Positions 11,945 to 24,708 of a DNA stretch of 64,000 bases are shown piece after piece; position 1 is the first letter of the stretch, and every line of letters starts with the position of its first letter. Source of the stretch: Numida meleagris (taxonomy: Eukaryota; Chordata; Aves; Galliformes; Numididae); contig NC_034414.1 of the NCBI RefSeq assembly GCF_002078875.1, positions 32,569,311 through 32,633,310 of the forward strand, given 5' to 3'. The position numbers were made by a program, and so were the translations under genes. The notes under the pieces are model-generated. The model was not told where the DNA came from, did not search any database, and saw only the letters and a program-made list of their open reading frames with translations.

Positions 11945-12700
11945 AACTTGCTGAAACAGTAAGAACTATAATTTAATCTGTATTTAATCACAATACATCA
12001 GAATTAAAAATTCTAAGGTTCAATTCTAAAATTAAAAAACGTTGGATATGTCAAATAAAGATCTGTTTTAGTCAAGGTAAATTTTAATGTCACTTCAGTG
12101 TTTCAGATGTGATATAGTTTAAAGGAAGGTTTCTGATTTACATCAGAGGGAACAGTATCAGCTAAATATAAATCCACAAATCAGTATTGAAAAAATCCAT
12201 ATGTTTTTAACTCTTTGTTATTTGGAGGCAAGACAATTATATAGAAAAAATGTATTTAGAATTTTTAATTATAAAAATAGCTTGACAAAAGGAAGTCCTT
12301 GTGGCTAGTTTTCTTTTGTTTTAAACAGGAAAATATGAATTTCAACATTAACGAATAATTTATTAGGAATTTTTTTTAAGATTACTGTGTAGATAGATAA
12401 AACACATGCACAGTCTATTAAACATCTGCTAAATATATAGCTTCCAGTTATTTTAAAGTGCAACCTGAATTGTACAGTCAAACTTCAACATCCTTAAAAG
12501 TCGAGAGCAACACTTTGAACTCATGTGTACATATGCATCTTCGATTAACTACACATCAATTTTATTGCTCGGTTTAGGGTATAGCTGGGACCATACCGAT
12601 TTAACATCACCTTAAAACAGTGAGAAATTCTGAAAGCACTTTTCACACCTCACATATCTGAAGCTATAAGAACAATGTCTTATCATGGTCAATCCAGTAG
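11945..12700. other. Unique AT-rich spacer
   Basis: Between the CR1 tail and the next LTR. I see no gene, repeat or clear regulatory site in it. Confidence 0.6.
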
Positions 12701-13250
12701 TGTCATGGTTTTATGAGTTTTGGTTATCAGTATTTCACATCATAACATCATAACATCATGTAGTGCACTGAGAGTTAAAGAGTTAATGCTCCAGTCCCAT
12801 GGACTGTTGATAGAAGAGAAGAAGAACTACATAGCCCAGAGGACTTTGTATTGTTCTATTTCCATTTTCCATTCAGAGGGAAAGATAAAACTGTTCGCAG
12901 ATCACGAGATGCTCTCTCTTCCCCTTCTATTCGTCTCTGCAGTGTCTTGCCTTCAGCATTAGAGTAAAATCTTTGGGTTTTGGACACTCTCTCTCATCTT
13001 ATTTGATTTATTAGCTTCAATTCCAATTATATTGTATTATATAGTATCATATTGTGTTATCTTGTATTCCAATACCTTATTTAGTAAATTAGTTGGTTTC
13101 TCCTCAGATCATTGATGCTGTTTTGTTTAGAGGCCCATCTCCCTACCCCTTTCCCTTTTCCCCTTTTCCCTTTAGCAGGGTGTGGGTCTGTGAGCCCCCC
13201 CACCTCATTCGTCACAGAACCAGGCCGAACCAGCCTGTAAACCGCTGACA
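12701..13250 (+). mobile_element. Solo LTR, 550 bp, long subfamily
   Basis: It starts TGTCATGGTTTTATGAG and ends AACCGCTGACA, giving the TG...CA ends typical of retroviral LTRs. The flanks are AGTAG (12696-12700) and AGAAG (13251-13255), a 5-bp target duplication with one mismatch. It is exactly as long as the copy at 56858-57407 (550 bp) and shares the segment around GTTAAAGAGTTAATGCTCC that the shorter copies lack. No internal retroviral genes adjoin it, so it is a solo LTR left by LTR-LTR recombination. A 5-bp duplication is typical of ERVL-type elements, but the family name is not certain. Confidence 0.9.
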
Positions 13251-16200
13251 AGAAGTGACATGCAAAATAGCTTTTCAGAGACTGTAGCATGTAATCTCAG
13301 AGGTATTGGCTGAGATTTGAGATTTGTTCTGGGAAAGGAGCTGGCATCTTTTTCAGTTTTTGTAGACATTCTAAGTCAGATAAGAGACTTGAGTTAGAGC
13401 ATTTTTAGCACAGCTGTCAGGAGTCACTTCTATGTCTAAGGAGTCCAAAAAGCTGAGTTTCTACTCTGAAATACTGAATAGAAATCCCTTACAACAATCC
13501 TCACCAAGTGTAATTAAAGGTAAATTCTGCTAATTAGTAATAAAAGTATATGGATAAATATATGACAGATAATAATAAAATTTCCTATGTAAACTCTGTT
13601 GTTTCTCAGTAGCTGTGTCAACTGAGAGATACATTTCCTTGCATATGGCTTTCATCTTAAAGGCAGAGAACAATTTTTTGGTCAATTTCTTAATGAAATT
13701 GAACTAGACATCTCTCATAAAACTTGTAACTTTAGTTGACATTACTCTCTTCCCTCAAAAACATGGATGAATGTTTTGAAGAGTTTCCAGTCATTAAAAG
13801 GAAGGCAATCTCTACATTACTTCTCTAGTAACCAGACCAATACTCATAGTGAATGCCTTCGTCTGTAATAAGGCGTTTTATTTCAGTGAAACTTTTTGAT
13901 TAGTGGAGCATTGGTGAACACAAACCAGAATGTTAAAGTCTGTTCTCTCAACATATTTTCATAAACACATTATAGAACGTGATCCTTAACAACTTTAATA
14001 TATGTTTCCATTAAATCAGTGTTGCTAGACCAATTTATGTCATCTTCAGTGTAAGCACCACAGCTAAAGATTTAAAACGTGTGTGTACTGCATTCAGATT
14101 TTCTGGCTGGACAGAAAGAATTTCAGACAAGATAAATGGAATTGTTTATTTTATCCTCTTTGCTCATATTAAATTACTCCCCTGTGTATGTGCTACTCAA
14201 ATTGACGGTGAGGAAGTCCAGAACTTTATTGAGTACTGGGGCTTGTATAAACTAGATCTTGCTGGATCATATTGTGTATTACACAATTCTTGTGCTAGTT
14301 TACAGATTGCATAATGCACAGAGTGGTAGTTATGTTTAAGAGCAACTTCAAAAGAAAAGGAAGCTCTTCGTGTAAGAAGCAACCCTTTTTATTAGGTAGA
14401 AATTAGTTGGTTCCAAATTCTGATCAAATCATGAGATTATATCCACATTAGCACAAATTAATTTACTGTAATGAATGCTAATAGAACTAATTATAATCAG
14501 GCAGCGTTGCACTGGGTGAAATACTTCATAATGGTTCTTTTTGTAGTAGTAGGATATTATGTGCCTATTTCAAAAATATAAAAAGTAGAAATTAAGTTAA
14601 ATGTGTTTTATGGTGAAGGTACGTTAAAAATCCATGACATGAAATTTGGAACCTAGTTAATGGAATGAGTGAACATTTGCCATAATGAATGTTGGCTTGG
14701 TACACTCTCTGAAGCATCTAAAATCTGTTTTTTTTTTTTTTGTAAGAGCTACATGACATCCTAATACAGTCTAAAATCTCAGTGTGGAAGTTTTCTTTGT
14801 TTTTGTTTTTGTTTTTGTTTTTTGTATTTTCTGACTTATAGTCCCCATGATGCTTGATGCTAAATCATGAAATAATGAGTACTGAATTACTTACATCTTT
14901 TCCAATTTCCACTGAAAATGGACTTTAATTCAAAACTATGTCTGGTTAATTAAACTTTCCATGATCTAATTTGATCTAATTATTTCTATAAATTAAGAAG
15001 TAACCAGAATTGTATCCCAAGGTAGAACTGGACTATTACGCATTTTTACTTAGATGGAGGGAAGAAGATGTGTATCATTCTCTCCTATTAACTCTAACCT
15101 TGCTGGCCACTTGAATTAGCACAGCTCTCCAAACTAAATTATGAACAGAGAACTGTATTTTCAAAATGTCAGTCAGGTTTTGTTTGTTTGCTTTGTTGTT
15201 TTTTTTTTAAAGAGATTGATTTTTCTGTAGACATTTACAAGACAAGAATAGTGTTTACCTTTGCATCTGTCATGATTGGTTACAGCACAGTAACAACTCA
15301 TGCAATTCTTATTCAATGTCCACTATGTATTTGGACTCTTTTTTATTTCTGTTTAATAATAACACTAAATTGTAACTTAAATTATTTTTTTTTCTACAGA
15401 GCTGTGCTTTTTTAGAAGATTTGTTCTACTAAACCATACACAACAAGATCTGAACCATTTACAACATGACTAACATGACTACATTCTAAAAAAAAAAAAA
15501 AAAGGGAAATCTCCTTGTAAAATTATTTTATTTTGTCCAAATTAAAATCAAAGCATGTATCAATTTGTTCACATCAAGAATATTTGTTACCTTCTGAAAA
15601 TGCCTCTCACTCCTTTTTTTTTGCTAATTTCCCTAATTTCCCTAAGTTGTTGCTATTCTCCTTGTGAATTATAGTGTGAACTATAACTCTAGCTCAGGAA
15701 GAGATCATGAATTAAATTCTTTACTATAAGCTCTTGGTAAAAAACTCAGTGTAGCTGAAGAGCGATAATAATATACTCCTCTTCATCTTGTTGATTATTG
15801 ATCAATTGTTGATTTTTTCCATAAAATAAACAAATCATTGTGACATCTTGAGGAAGCTTAAGGAAACTTCAGAAACTGGAAAGAAATCTCTTCAAGAGCA
15901 GTACAGTAGAAATATTGATCAGTGTTTGGAGTTTTTCTGACAAAATCATCTTGAAACACATGCACACACAAAAATCCTTTCAAAATATATACAAATTAAA
16001 TGAATCTGTATTTGTAATCTTCCCCAGCGACATTCAGAATTGTGGATTTTAAACCATTCCATTAGAGTCACATTCTCTGTGGGAGAGTGATATAGTAGAT
16101 ATAAAGCTAAGTAGTTGATAGTATTTTATATTTTGTGTACATAATTGTCACTTTTTAAATTTAAGATTTACCTGTGATTAAAATTTTAATATCTAAAATC

Positions 16201-19200
16201 CATACATTCTCAAAAAGCAAATCAGCTTAAGTTTCCTTTTCTGTCATAATTCTACAAGTGAGGAAGATCTCTTCTGATTTTCTGTGACTGCACAGGATCC
16301 CTCTTACATGATTTTAATTTCTGATCCTCATGCTAACTTATTGAAATATTTTATCAGTTTTATTTAATTAGATCCAATTAAAATCATTTTTTCTTCCTAA
16401 TTATTCAATGTTCTAAGAATATTTTTTTCTAGTCAATACTATCATGGAATGGAAATGTAAAATTTATTTGCTTACACTAGCTTTTCTTCGTATCTTTGAA
16501 ACAAAATGTCTAGCACCACAACTTGTTCAGCATTTCTCGATATATTTAGCACCTCCTAGGCACTCTGGAAACTTAACCATCAACAGTTCTTTTTACTGGC
16601 AGGAAAAGATGTGTTGTACTAATTTACACTAAAAAAAAAAAAAAAAAACACCACAGAAACTCATCCGTTAGGATTAGTTAATAAATAACAAATATGAAGC
16701 ATTGATCCTTATTCATAGTGTATTTAATTTTCAGGGGGAAATATCCTGCTCTAATATTACAGGGGTTTTTCTAGAAGACGGAACAAACAAGGGTTTGAGA
16801 GAATGAAGACTAGAAAATTGTCCATAAAATGAATTTTTTACATTAAAAAAAAAAGAGAGACACAATTTGATGTGGCAATAGCAGCTACAACATAAGCTAC
16901 CTGACCTTGCCCTTGCAATGACCCCGACCTTGACTTGCAGGGACACTCTCTCTAGGGATGAGAGGTATGTTATTACATGTTATTTCATTACAAGGCCCTT
17001 GCTGAGCAGATACTGCCAAATGGACTCAATTAAGTGTTTCTTGTGATGTGGATTACTGTCTACTAGGGCGAGTTGATACTAGCAAACATTTTTCATTCTC
17101 TTCAAGTTTGACTGGATATGAAAAGCATGTGCGTTATTCATTCTATGACACCTTAGTACATGATTTGTATCTATTTATGAAAAATCATAACATGCAGACC
17201 TCAGCTGTGCGCAGCAATCTTTTCTCACTCTTTGTCCTTCAGCAAGAAAACTATATTCACACTCAAGGATTATATAGTCAGACCTCACCTTCATTTTTCC
17301 AAAAAGAAATATTACATCAAACTGCTGTTGTATTCTGATGATCAAACTGTTGTTTAGCATTGAGAATAAAGTTCAAACATGTCACAGACTCAACTCTATA
17401 TTCATTCTGATCTTCTCTAAGAAAGCTGTATCTGGGATGAAACATTGAGCACTCATGAGAGCCAGGTTAATATATTGCTTATTTAAAATCAATCTTCTAC
17501 ATTAAAACAACAGCTATTGGTACAAATGAAGAATATTATCTCTCTCTACATATATTATATATATGCTCATAAAAATATTAAAACATTTTCAGTATGTTTT
17601 CTTTATATGATGGTTCTCTAGAAGTTGTCTTCTGGAATGTCTTTTGAAACTTGTGGAAAAATATTCCCTTGGCTGCAATGTACTTTGAATCAGATATCCA
17701 GGATAACATTGAGTAAATGAACAAGCCATTCCATAAAAGAAAAAAATATATATATTTTATTTTATTTTTTTATATGTATGCATCAAAATATATATTTTTT
17801 TTTCAGGCAGTTAGATAAAAGCTAGGATCTTGGAGGATGCTGAAGTTTTTTATAAGTATTTCTAGAAGGGTGTCCCATTTTACTTTGATGTCTGTCAAAT
17901 GCAAAAGAAAAAACAACACTCATTTGGTCTTGAAGGTAAAAATGGCAGTCTTTGTAAAGGAAATATTTGCTTATGAACTCCTCTTTGTACATCATAAAAA
18001 ATTAATGTAGGTTTTAAACAATAAATATTTTCCCTCTGGTCCCTATAGACCATATTTCCTCCTGAATGTCTTTTTGAAAATTATTTTCAAATTATATAAC
18101 TAGAAATACTTGCAGTTGCCTTTTAATTTTTTATGTTTCAGTAACTTCTGCTATTGTAAATACAGTCTGAATTTTACAAAAGAATTGCTAAAACGAACAG
18201 GGATTTCTATGTTTTGTTCAAGTCTCACTTAGAAATAGATAATAAACAGAATATTGGAATGGAGACATTTCATCTTGAATCTGCCTAAATCTCTTTGAGC
18301 ACTAACTTGGCAAATTTGACTGCAAACTTCTGATTAAATTCCACTGAACAAATTTGTGTTTAAAAAAAAAACACAACTTTTTTTTTTTAAAAAAAAACAA
18401 ACACAACTGCCTCACAAGTAAAAAAGGACCTGACTTTAGAGATCTGATATGATTTACTCCTTTACAGTGTTGCACAATCAGAAGTCCAGCAAAAGCTGTA
18501 TTCTGCTTTATTCGTATGTTTCATTTTCTCTTATTCATATTTTAACAGGTGGTAAGAAACTGAACCAGATGTAGCCGGAACACTCTAATGCTTGGAATAG
18601 ATTTATTTTAAAATCATATTTGGCAATTTTAGTTTGATCTGGTCATTACAGTTCCTATGGCTTCTTTCAAAGTAATGTGATCATTTGCTGTTGTAGACCT
18701 AGATTCTTGGCAAAGCTCATGTGGTAATAAATTGCTTGCTACTGGTATACTCTTGTGCATGTTAGAAAGTCTAACAGCTTAACTTCATTAAATACAATCT
18801 GGTAAACCAGTAGGTTGGAATAATTGATTCAGAAAAAGATGGAGGGGAAGGTGGAAAATCATATGAGAAAATTCTGTTCTTTTAATGTTTACCATTTGTC
18901 TCAATTTTCAAAAATTTTAAATTAATTTAAGAATTTTAAAGGATAAGTGTTACAGGATCATTCTGTCAGCCGCAATAACAGCTGCCTTTATAAAATATCT
19001 ACAGATTTTACACTCATGTAACTCAAAGTTCTGAGCCACATAATATAGGACATAAACCATTTATCATTACTGACCTTATCAGAAGCAAATTTACCCAAAT
19101 CAATATGGGCTCAAAATATCCATTAGAAAATGCAGTGATTGCTTTCAAATATTGATAATTTCATATATACTTTTATTAATAAGAAGAAAGCAGGTCAGGA

Positions 19201-19440
19201 TGTTTCTGTTCAATGCAAAGAAATTTCTTCTAAGAAGAAGTTTTGTATGAAATAGAATTGTCCCAACTATCCTTTTATTAACGCTATGGAAAAACAGCTG
19301 GTTTTGCTGAGTTATATTAAGTTCTGGAATGGAAGTCATTTGAACAATGTTAAAGTGTATAACTGTAAAAAACTTGAAATGATTTTAGGTGTACATTCAA
19401 ATGCTTGTGACTGCAATTATACATTGTAGCGGAAATCCTA
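13251..19440. other. Unique AT-rich non-coding stretch
   Basis: No gene or mobile element recognised. Simple sequence is common: a (GTTTTT)n block at 14799-14824, A-runs near 15488 and 16631, AT-rich (TA)n stretches at about 17745-17800, and a T11A9 palindromic block at 18378-18397. The ORFs are short and unlike known families. Confidence 0.55.
14799..14824 (+). repeat. (GTTTTT)n microsatellite
   Basis: About four tandem GTTTTT units, read directly. Confidence 0.9.
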
Positions 19441-21080
19441 AATTACAGCCTGAACCAGTGATTGAGCACCTGGTGGGAAGGCAGGGCCAACCCAGGGGAA
19501 CTCAGGTGCATGCAATGCAATGCACCTGAGTGACTGGAAGGGGTGGAGCCAGGATCCAGGCAGTGGAGGTGAGGGTATCTCTTGTTGGTGACCCTACATA
19601 CCTGAGGTCTTCTAAAGGTAAGCAAATATTCTTCCTTTTTTTTTTTTCTCCTGTGTCCATGGCTGCTGTACTTGGGCTTGTCCTTATTTGCTGCAGCCAT
19701 GGACTTTGCCACTGTGCTATTATTACTGTACTTTCAATCATGTTATAGTGTTACAGACATCCAGGACTATGTTTACAATTAGTGACTGGCACTTTTGGTA
19801 TAATGAATACAGTAAAACTTCTAGTTTTTAAGAACATACTAAAATAAAAACGTGAACTTGCAGGCTTACCTGCAGAGAGTTGTTGTTTAGCATCTCTGTT
19901 TCTGACCATTCAAAACAGTGTTTTGTTATGTGAACATTAATTATTTCGAAATATATACCTATAGTACAGTGAGTAGTATAGCTGCTTAGAAGACTATTAA
20001 ACACTTCAATTTGGAATTTCCTCTAAAACAGAAATACATCAAAAATACTTATCTATTCAAACTTTATGTGGAATTTTAGAGATCTTATTTTTCTGCCTCA
20101 CTTATGAAAAGATTGCTTTTTCTTCCCCTCCTTATACTCCTCTGGTTTCAGAAACTAAGAATATCAGATATTTTTATCTTAATTTTATTCCTATTTTTTT
20201 AATATTTGTATTAGGTGTACACAGCAAGGTTTTGGGAGAGGTTGGGAGTGCCACTGACTCAGAAGCAGACTCACTGCAGGATGCACCTGAGCCCATCAAA
20301 GGAAAACATATTTTTTAAAGGGTCAAAAATGTCAAGAGAAAAGCAATATAGAGAGAATGAAGGAACAGATAGAGAGAAGGAGAAAGAATACAAGAGAGTT
20401 CAAAGAATATGAGATAGAAGAGGAAAGAAAAATAAAGGAGATACATAAATAGAAGAAGAAAAAAGTTAGAGGTATAGAAAGATCTCTGTGGTGGAGGAGG
20501 TACTCCACCAGTGAGCTGGAGCCCATAGAGGACCCACGCTGGTGCACAGGAAAAGAGTGAGCAAGAAGACATAAAACAGCATGTTCTCACCACCTGCGTC
20601 TTTTGTTGCCTCCTTGAAAGGACCAGCTGTAACCTAAGGGGATAAGAAGTGGGGAAAAGGAGAGGCTTCTGATGTGGGAGTGAGAAGCTGAGTCTGTGTA
20701 AGAGCAATAGAAGGTGTTTTCCTTGATTTTGTTTCTCTTTTTTTTTTCCTCAGTTTCTGAATCACCACTCAAATGTTTATACTATTTAGCTATTAAAATT
20801 AAGTTAAATTCCCCAGTCAAGACTAGTTTGCCCACAACAGCAATTGGTTAGTGATTTCCTTGTCTTTATTTTGGCCAGTGAGTTTTCTCACTTCTGTTGC
20901 ACCTAATTTCTTTCCCTACTTCTATCCCACTGGAGGTAGGTGTATGGGGACAATGAGGAAATGGCTGTGTGGATGCCTGGTTGATAGCCATGGCCAACAC
21001 ATCACAGTGTGTGTTCATGCCTTCTCTGCATCAGATATAGTGGTAATGGTAGAATCATGCTTTGCTTAAGCAGTTGCCAG
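19441..21080. other. Unclassified repeat-like island, possibly an old retroelement remnant
   Basis: This interval stands out from its AT-rich surroundings. It has a GC-richer block at 19441-19620, a block at 20213-20300, a strongly purine-biased plus strand at about 20330-20480, and another GC-richer block at 20480-20660. The 19.5-kb block holds a perfect hairpin, and one of its 11-bp arms (ATGCACCTGAG) recurs at 20281-20291. A stretch TTGGTGACCC near 19583-19592 resembles the start of a tRNA-Trp primer-binding site of avian retroviruses, followed by AAAGGTAAGC, a splice-donor-like site. That is suggestive only: I could not delimit LTRs or find gag/pol motifs. It may equally be an unrelated repeat or a non-coding RNA exon. 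Confidence 0.35.
19501..19530. repeat. Perfect 11-bp inverted repeat containing E-box motifs
   Basis: CTCAGGTGCAT (19501-19511) and ATGCACCTGAG (19520-19530) are exact reverse complements around GCAATGCA. Each arm contains CAGGTG/CACCTG, the E-box core bound by some bHLH and zinc-finger (ZEB/SNAI-type) factors. A partial extra ATGCA repeat sits in the loop. Confidence 0.85.
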
Positions 21081-22371
21081 TGCTTAGTTAAGGAGTGACT
21101 GTATTTCCTGCAAATAAGCAGAGGAAAATCTCTATTCATTACCACTACTGTCTTAAAAAAAGAAAAAAAAAAGGGGGGGGGGGGAACCTGTCCTGTGACT
21201 TTCTGTTAAGACTAAAGCAATCAAATGAAGTTTAATTGCAGTGAAAATTAAGATTATTTCTTTAGGGTTAATAACTAGAAAAGATAAAACATTTATTGTA
21301 ATAGCGGGCTTTCAGAAAACGTGCTAAAATCAGAGGAGGATATTTATTCTTTCATGCTCTGTAAAAGAAGAAAATCCCTTGCTTAGCCTTGCACAATCTC
21401 AGTCTTTTATTTTGCTGGTGTAAGGACAGATTAACCCTTGTGTGCATTTTAGACATCTATGCTTGTAATGAGAACAACTTGAAAAACCAAATGTGCACTC
21501 AAAAGGGAAATTAGTATAACTGCTGTTAAGGGAAACAAGTTTTTAGACTCTTTGCAGCATCAGAATAACTGTTAATTAGGTAATGTGTTCTGAAAGCCAG
21601 AGAGAGATATTAAGATCTTCTGATTTGTCCTCCTGCATAATATGGGATTTAGAACCTTCCTGAATTAATTACTGCATAAATTAAGATGAAATATATAGAA
21701 AAGACCCTACAATGGCTGAAATATTTACAGTGATGAGGACTTCAATTATGCACTTCACAAGTAATTCCTGTGGGTAACTGATTAGATGTGATTTATTTAA
21801 GCTGGAATTCAAGTTGGTACTCGAGATGTTAACTATTCTTATACATCTGCATGAAGATGGCAAATAAGTATGTTTCTATTTCCTATATAGTTTTTTTTTA
21901 ATGGAGAATAGTTCAAGACACACTTTAGCCATTTATTTTGAAAAACTATGTTGGTTGACATCACTGAAACTTCAGTTGTAAGGCATTTAAAAAAAATCAC
22001 TTAAACATGCTTGTGGTTCTTCCCAAATTGGATTCTTAGCATCAGGAGTGGATGCTGTTTTCAGTAGCCATAGGAACACTATCAAAATCCAGGCTACTCT
22101 TTTTATTTCTGTTCACCATTTCTTTATTCACATCCTCCTAAGTTATATAAGCCTTTCTTCTCATAGCAATGGGTAGGGAATTCCTCCCTTAGTAAAACAC
22201 TTTGTGTACTCTATCAACACTGAAAAAAGAAGTAGCTATAGTTATGGGAGGTGATTTTGATAGTGGCCATCAAGCATATCTTTGATATCACAGACTTTAC
22301 TATTAGTTGTCTAGTTGTTGAGAGCGTGTGTATATATATACACAAAAAAAGTACCATTACAGTTAAGCTGT
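21081..22371. other. Unique spacer with a mixed A/G homopolymer block
   Basis: No gene seen. It includes the A-rich run ending in 12 G at about 21155-21184 and a short (TA)n run near 22331-22341 just before the LTR. Confidence 0.6.
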
Positions 22372-22878
22372 TGTCATGGTTTTATGAATTTTGGTTATTG
22401 GTATTCCACATCATTACATCATGTAGTGTATGTACCTGGTTCTCAGAAGAGAAGAACTACTACATTCCCCAGGGGACTTTAATGCCCTGTTACCATTTTC
22501 CAGTCAGAGGGAAAGATAAAATCTCACATCATGAGACCTGTTCTCTCTTCTTCTCGTCCCGTCTCCCATACCGGCAGCATCTTGCTCCCCAGCTGTCTCA
22601 CTGTTGGTACTAGAGTAAGACCTACCTTTATCTCGGACACTCTCTCGTGTTTTATCAGATTTATTAGCTTAATTTGTAATTATATTGTATTATATTGTGT
22701 TATTTTGCATTCTGATATCTTATTTAGTAAATTCGTTTGTTTCTCCTCAGATCATTGCCGCTGCTTTGTTTTTAGAGCCATCTCCCTAACCTCTTTCCCT
22801 TTCCCAGGGTGTGGGTCCGTGGATCCCCCACCCCATTTGTCACAGAACCAGGCCAAACCTGCCTGTAAACCACTGAGA
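22372..22878 (+). mobile_element. LTR copy A (short subfamily), left partner of a convergent pair
   Basis: It starts TGTCATGGTTTTATGAATTT and ends near AACCACTGAGA, where the usual terminal CA is mutated. At 507 bp it is shorter than the 550-bp copies because the segment after CATGTAGTG is missing. Its left flank is GCTGT (22367-22371) and its right flank GCATT (22879-22883); these do not match each other. Bases 22373-22817 are identical to the reverse complement of 27710-28154. No retroviral genes adjoin it. The 127-residue ORF across it is a by-product of LTR sequence and recurs on the opposite strand in copy B. Confidence 0.93.
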
Positions 22879-24669
22879 GCATTACACTTTAAAAGAACAA
22901 AAATATATGCTTAGATGGCAGGTAGTTTTCTTGTATTTTTCTTTCAGATAAGCCTGGTCTCATACAAGTACATGAAAGATTCTTCCTAAATACCAAAGGT
23001 GACATGGGGAGTCCATGTGAGAACTGGCACTAAATCTTTGTGCCTTGTGATGTTTTGTTTGATTTTTTCTTTGTTTTTGACTTATACATAACTCCAAACA
23101 TTACAGATTTAGTATAAGAATGACTTCAAGAAATGTAAGAAGTTAGAATAATTCGGATAACTACTGGTATGAAAGAACCACTGACATAAAGCTTATATGG
23201 AGTAAAACTTTGGTAAAGAAAAACATATTTACAATACTTTTGGTATCTCTATTATGAAGCAAGAGAGAATCAGTATGTAGTAATGAGATTCCTAGAAGAC
23301 AGAAAGTGCCAATTTACGCAAGGAAAAGGAGGAGATGAAAGGGAGGTGTAGACTATTGAAAAAAATTCACATACATTAAAACAATGAATGCAGGGGGATT
23401 GTCAGCCTGCACTGATCAGCGCAGACAGATAGAAATTAATTATATTTTGTATAAGAAGCTGCCTCTGCAGCCATGGTCAATTTTATAAAGCACATTAGAA
23501 GATTTTTCACACTGGCTTTCCAATTACCTTGGATGGCAGGGAAAGTACTTTGAAACAAAATTTGTTTTAAATTGGTAAATGCAACCAATTCTGACTGTGT
23601 TTTTGAAATTTGTAACATAGTATTACTAGTCAATGTAATTCTAAAGGGCACACCAAAAGAAGCTTGCTTTCTTTCAGAGAGCAGAAAGTCAAGAATACCA
23701 AGAAAAGCCTGCAAAGCATTATTATTTAAGAAACATTGAATGAAGAAATGGAAGAAAGGAAAGGGCTAGCCCATGAGGGAAACAATTTTGCTTGCAACAT
23801 TAAATATGAGCCCTTCCAAACAACAATATAACGTGCCTGGAAAATATACCACTTCTGACATTAGAAAGTGTACTGTCCTGAGGGTTTTTTATTGGACCTC
23901 ATGGTACACATGACACCCAGGAAAGTGTAAATCAGAATTGCTAAGCAACAGAGTCCTGCCTTTGGGATGACTGTTGAGGGAACAATATAGTATAACGCTT
24001 TCCATCTCTTTTTCACTGGTTGCCTAGGTTGTATTTTTAGCACATACGAAAGCTGTACAGGTGACCTTCTTTAATGAAAGAGAGCATTTCTGATTTAGTC
24101 ATTGCTGTAACTTTACAATGATGTTTGAGTGAATTTAATTCTCAGTAACCTTAGTTTTCCACTGAAGATCTTATTATTAAGATTTTATTATTGTTATCAG
24201 ACTAACAATACTAATTCTTGGAAATTTTTAGTGTTATGTTGTCAAAAGAAACTCAAAGAAGTTGAAGGAATTATCAACAGAAAGTTTTTCAAGAAAATTT
24301 AAAGCAAACATACAAATAACAGAAGAACAGACAATAGCCTTTTTCCTACATGACAGATTTTAATATATATATTTGTGTTAAATACACAATAATATAGAGT
24401 GAATTGTTGCTAAGATGCATTGCTATAACTGCTACCTCTTTCTGAGGAAGAAAGGGCAACAGCATTTTGTAGGAGGCTATCTATCATATTTATGTCATTT
24501 TAGATGCATATTCTGCAATCCGTAGCTGCTGGAATAAATCGCGCTATAATTTAAACTTCATATTTTTTAAGAAGCCAAAACCAGAAACATGGATCATATC
24601 ACAGTACCAAGTGTATGTATGTTGCACTCAATTCAGCAGTTGCCAATACGCTTTAATTTTTTCACTCCA

Positions 24670-24708
<39 letters not shown>

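Noticed and set aside
24674..24705. Poly(A) run as the tail of a processed pseudogene
   Set aside because: No polyadenylation signal at the usual distance, no recognisable coding sequence upstream and no visible flanking duplication.
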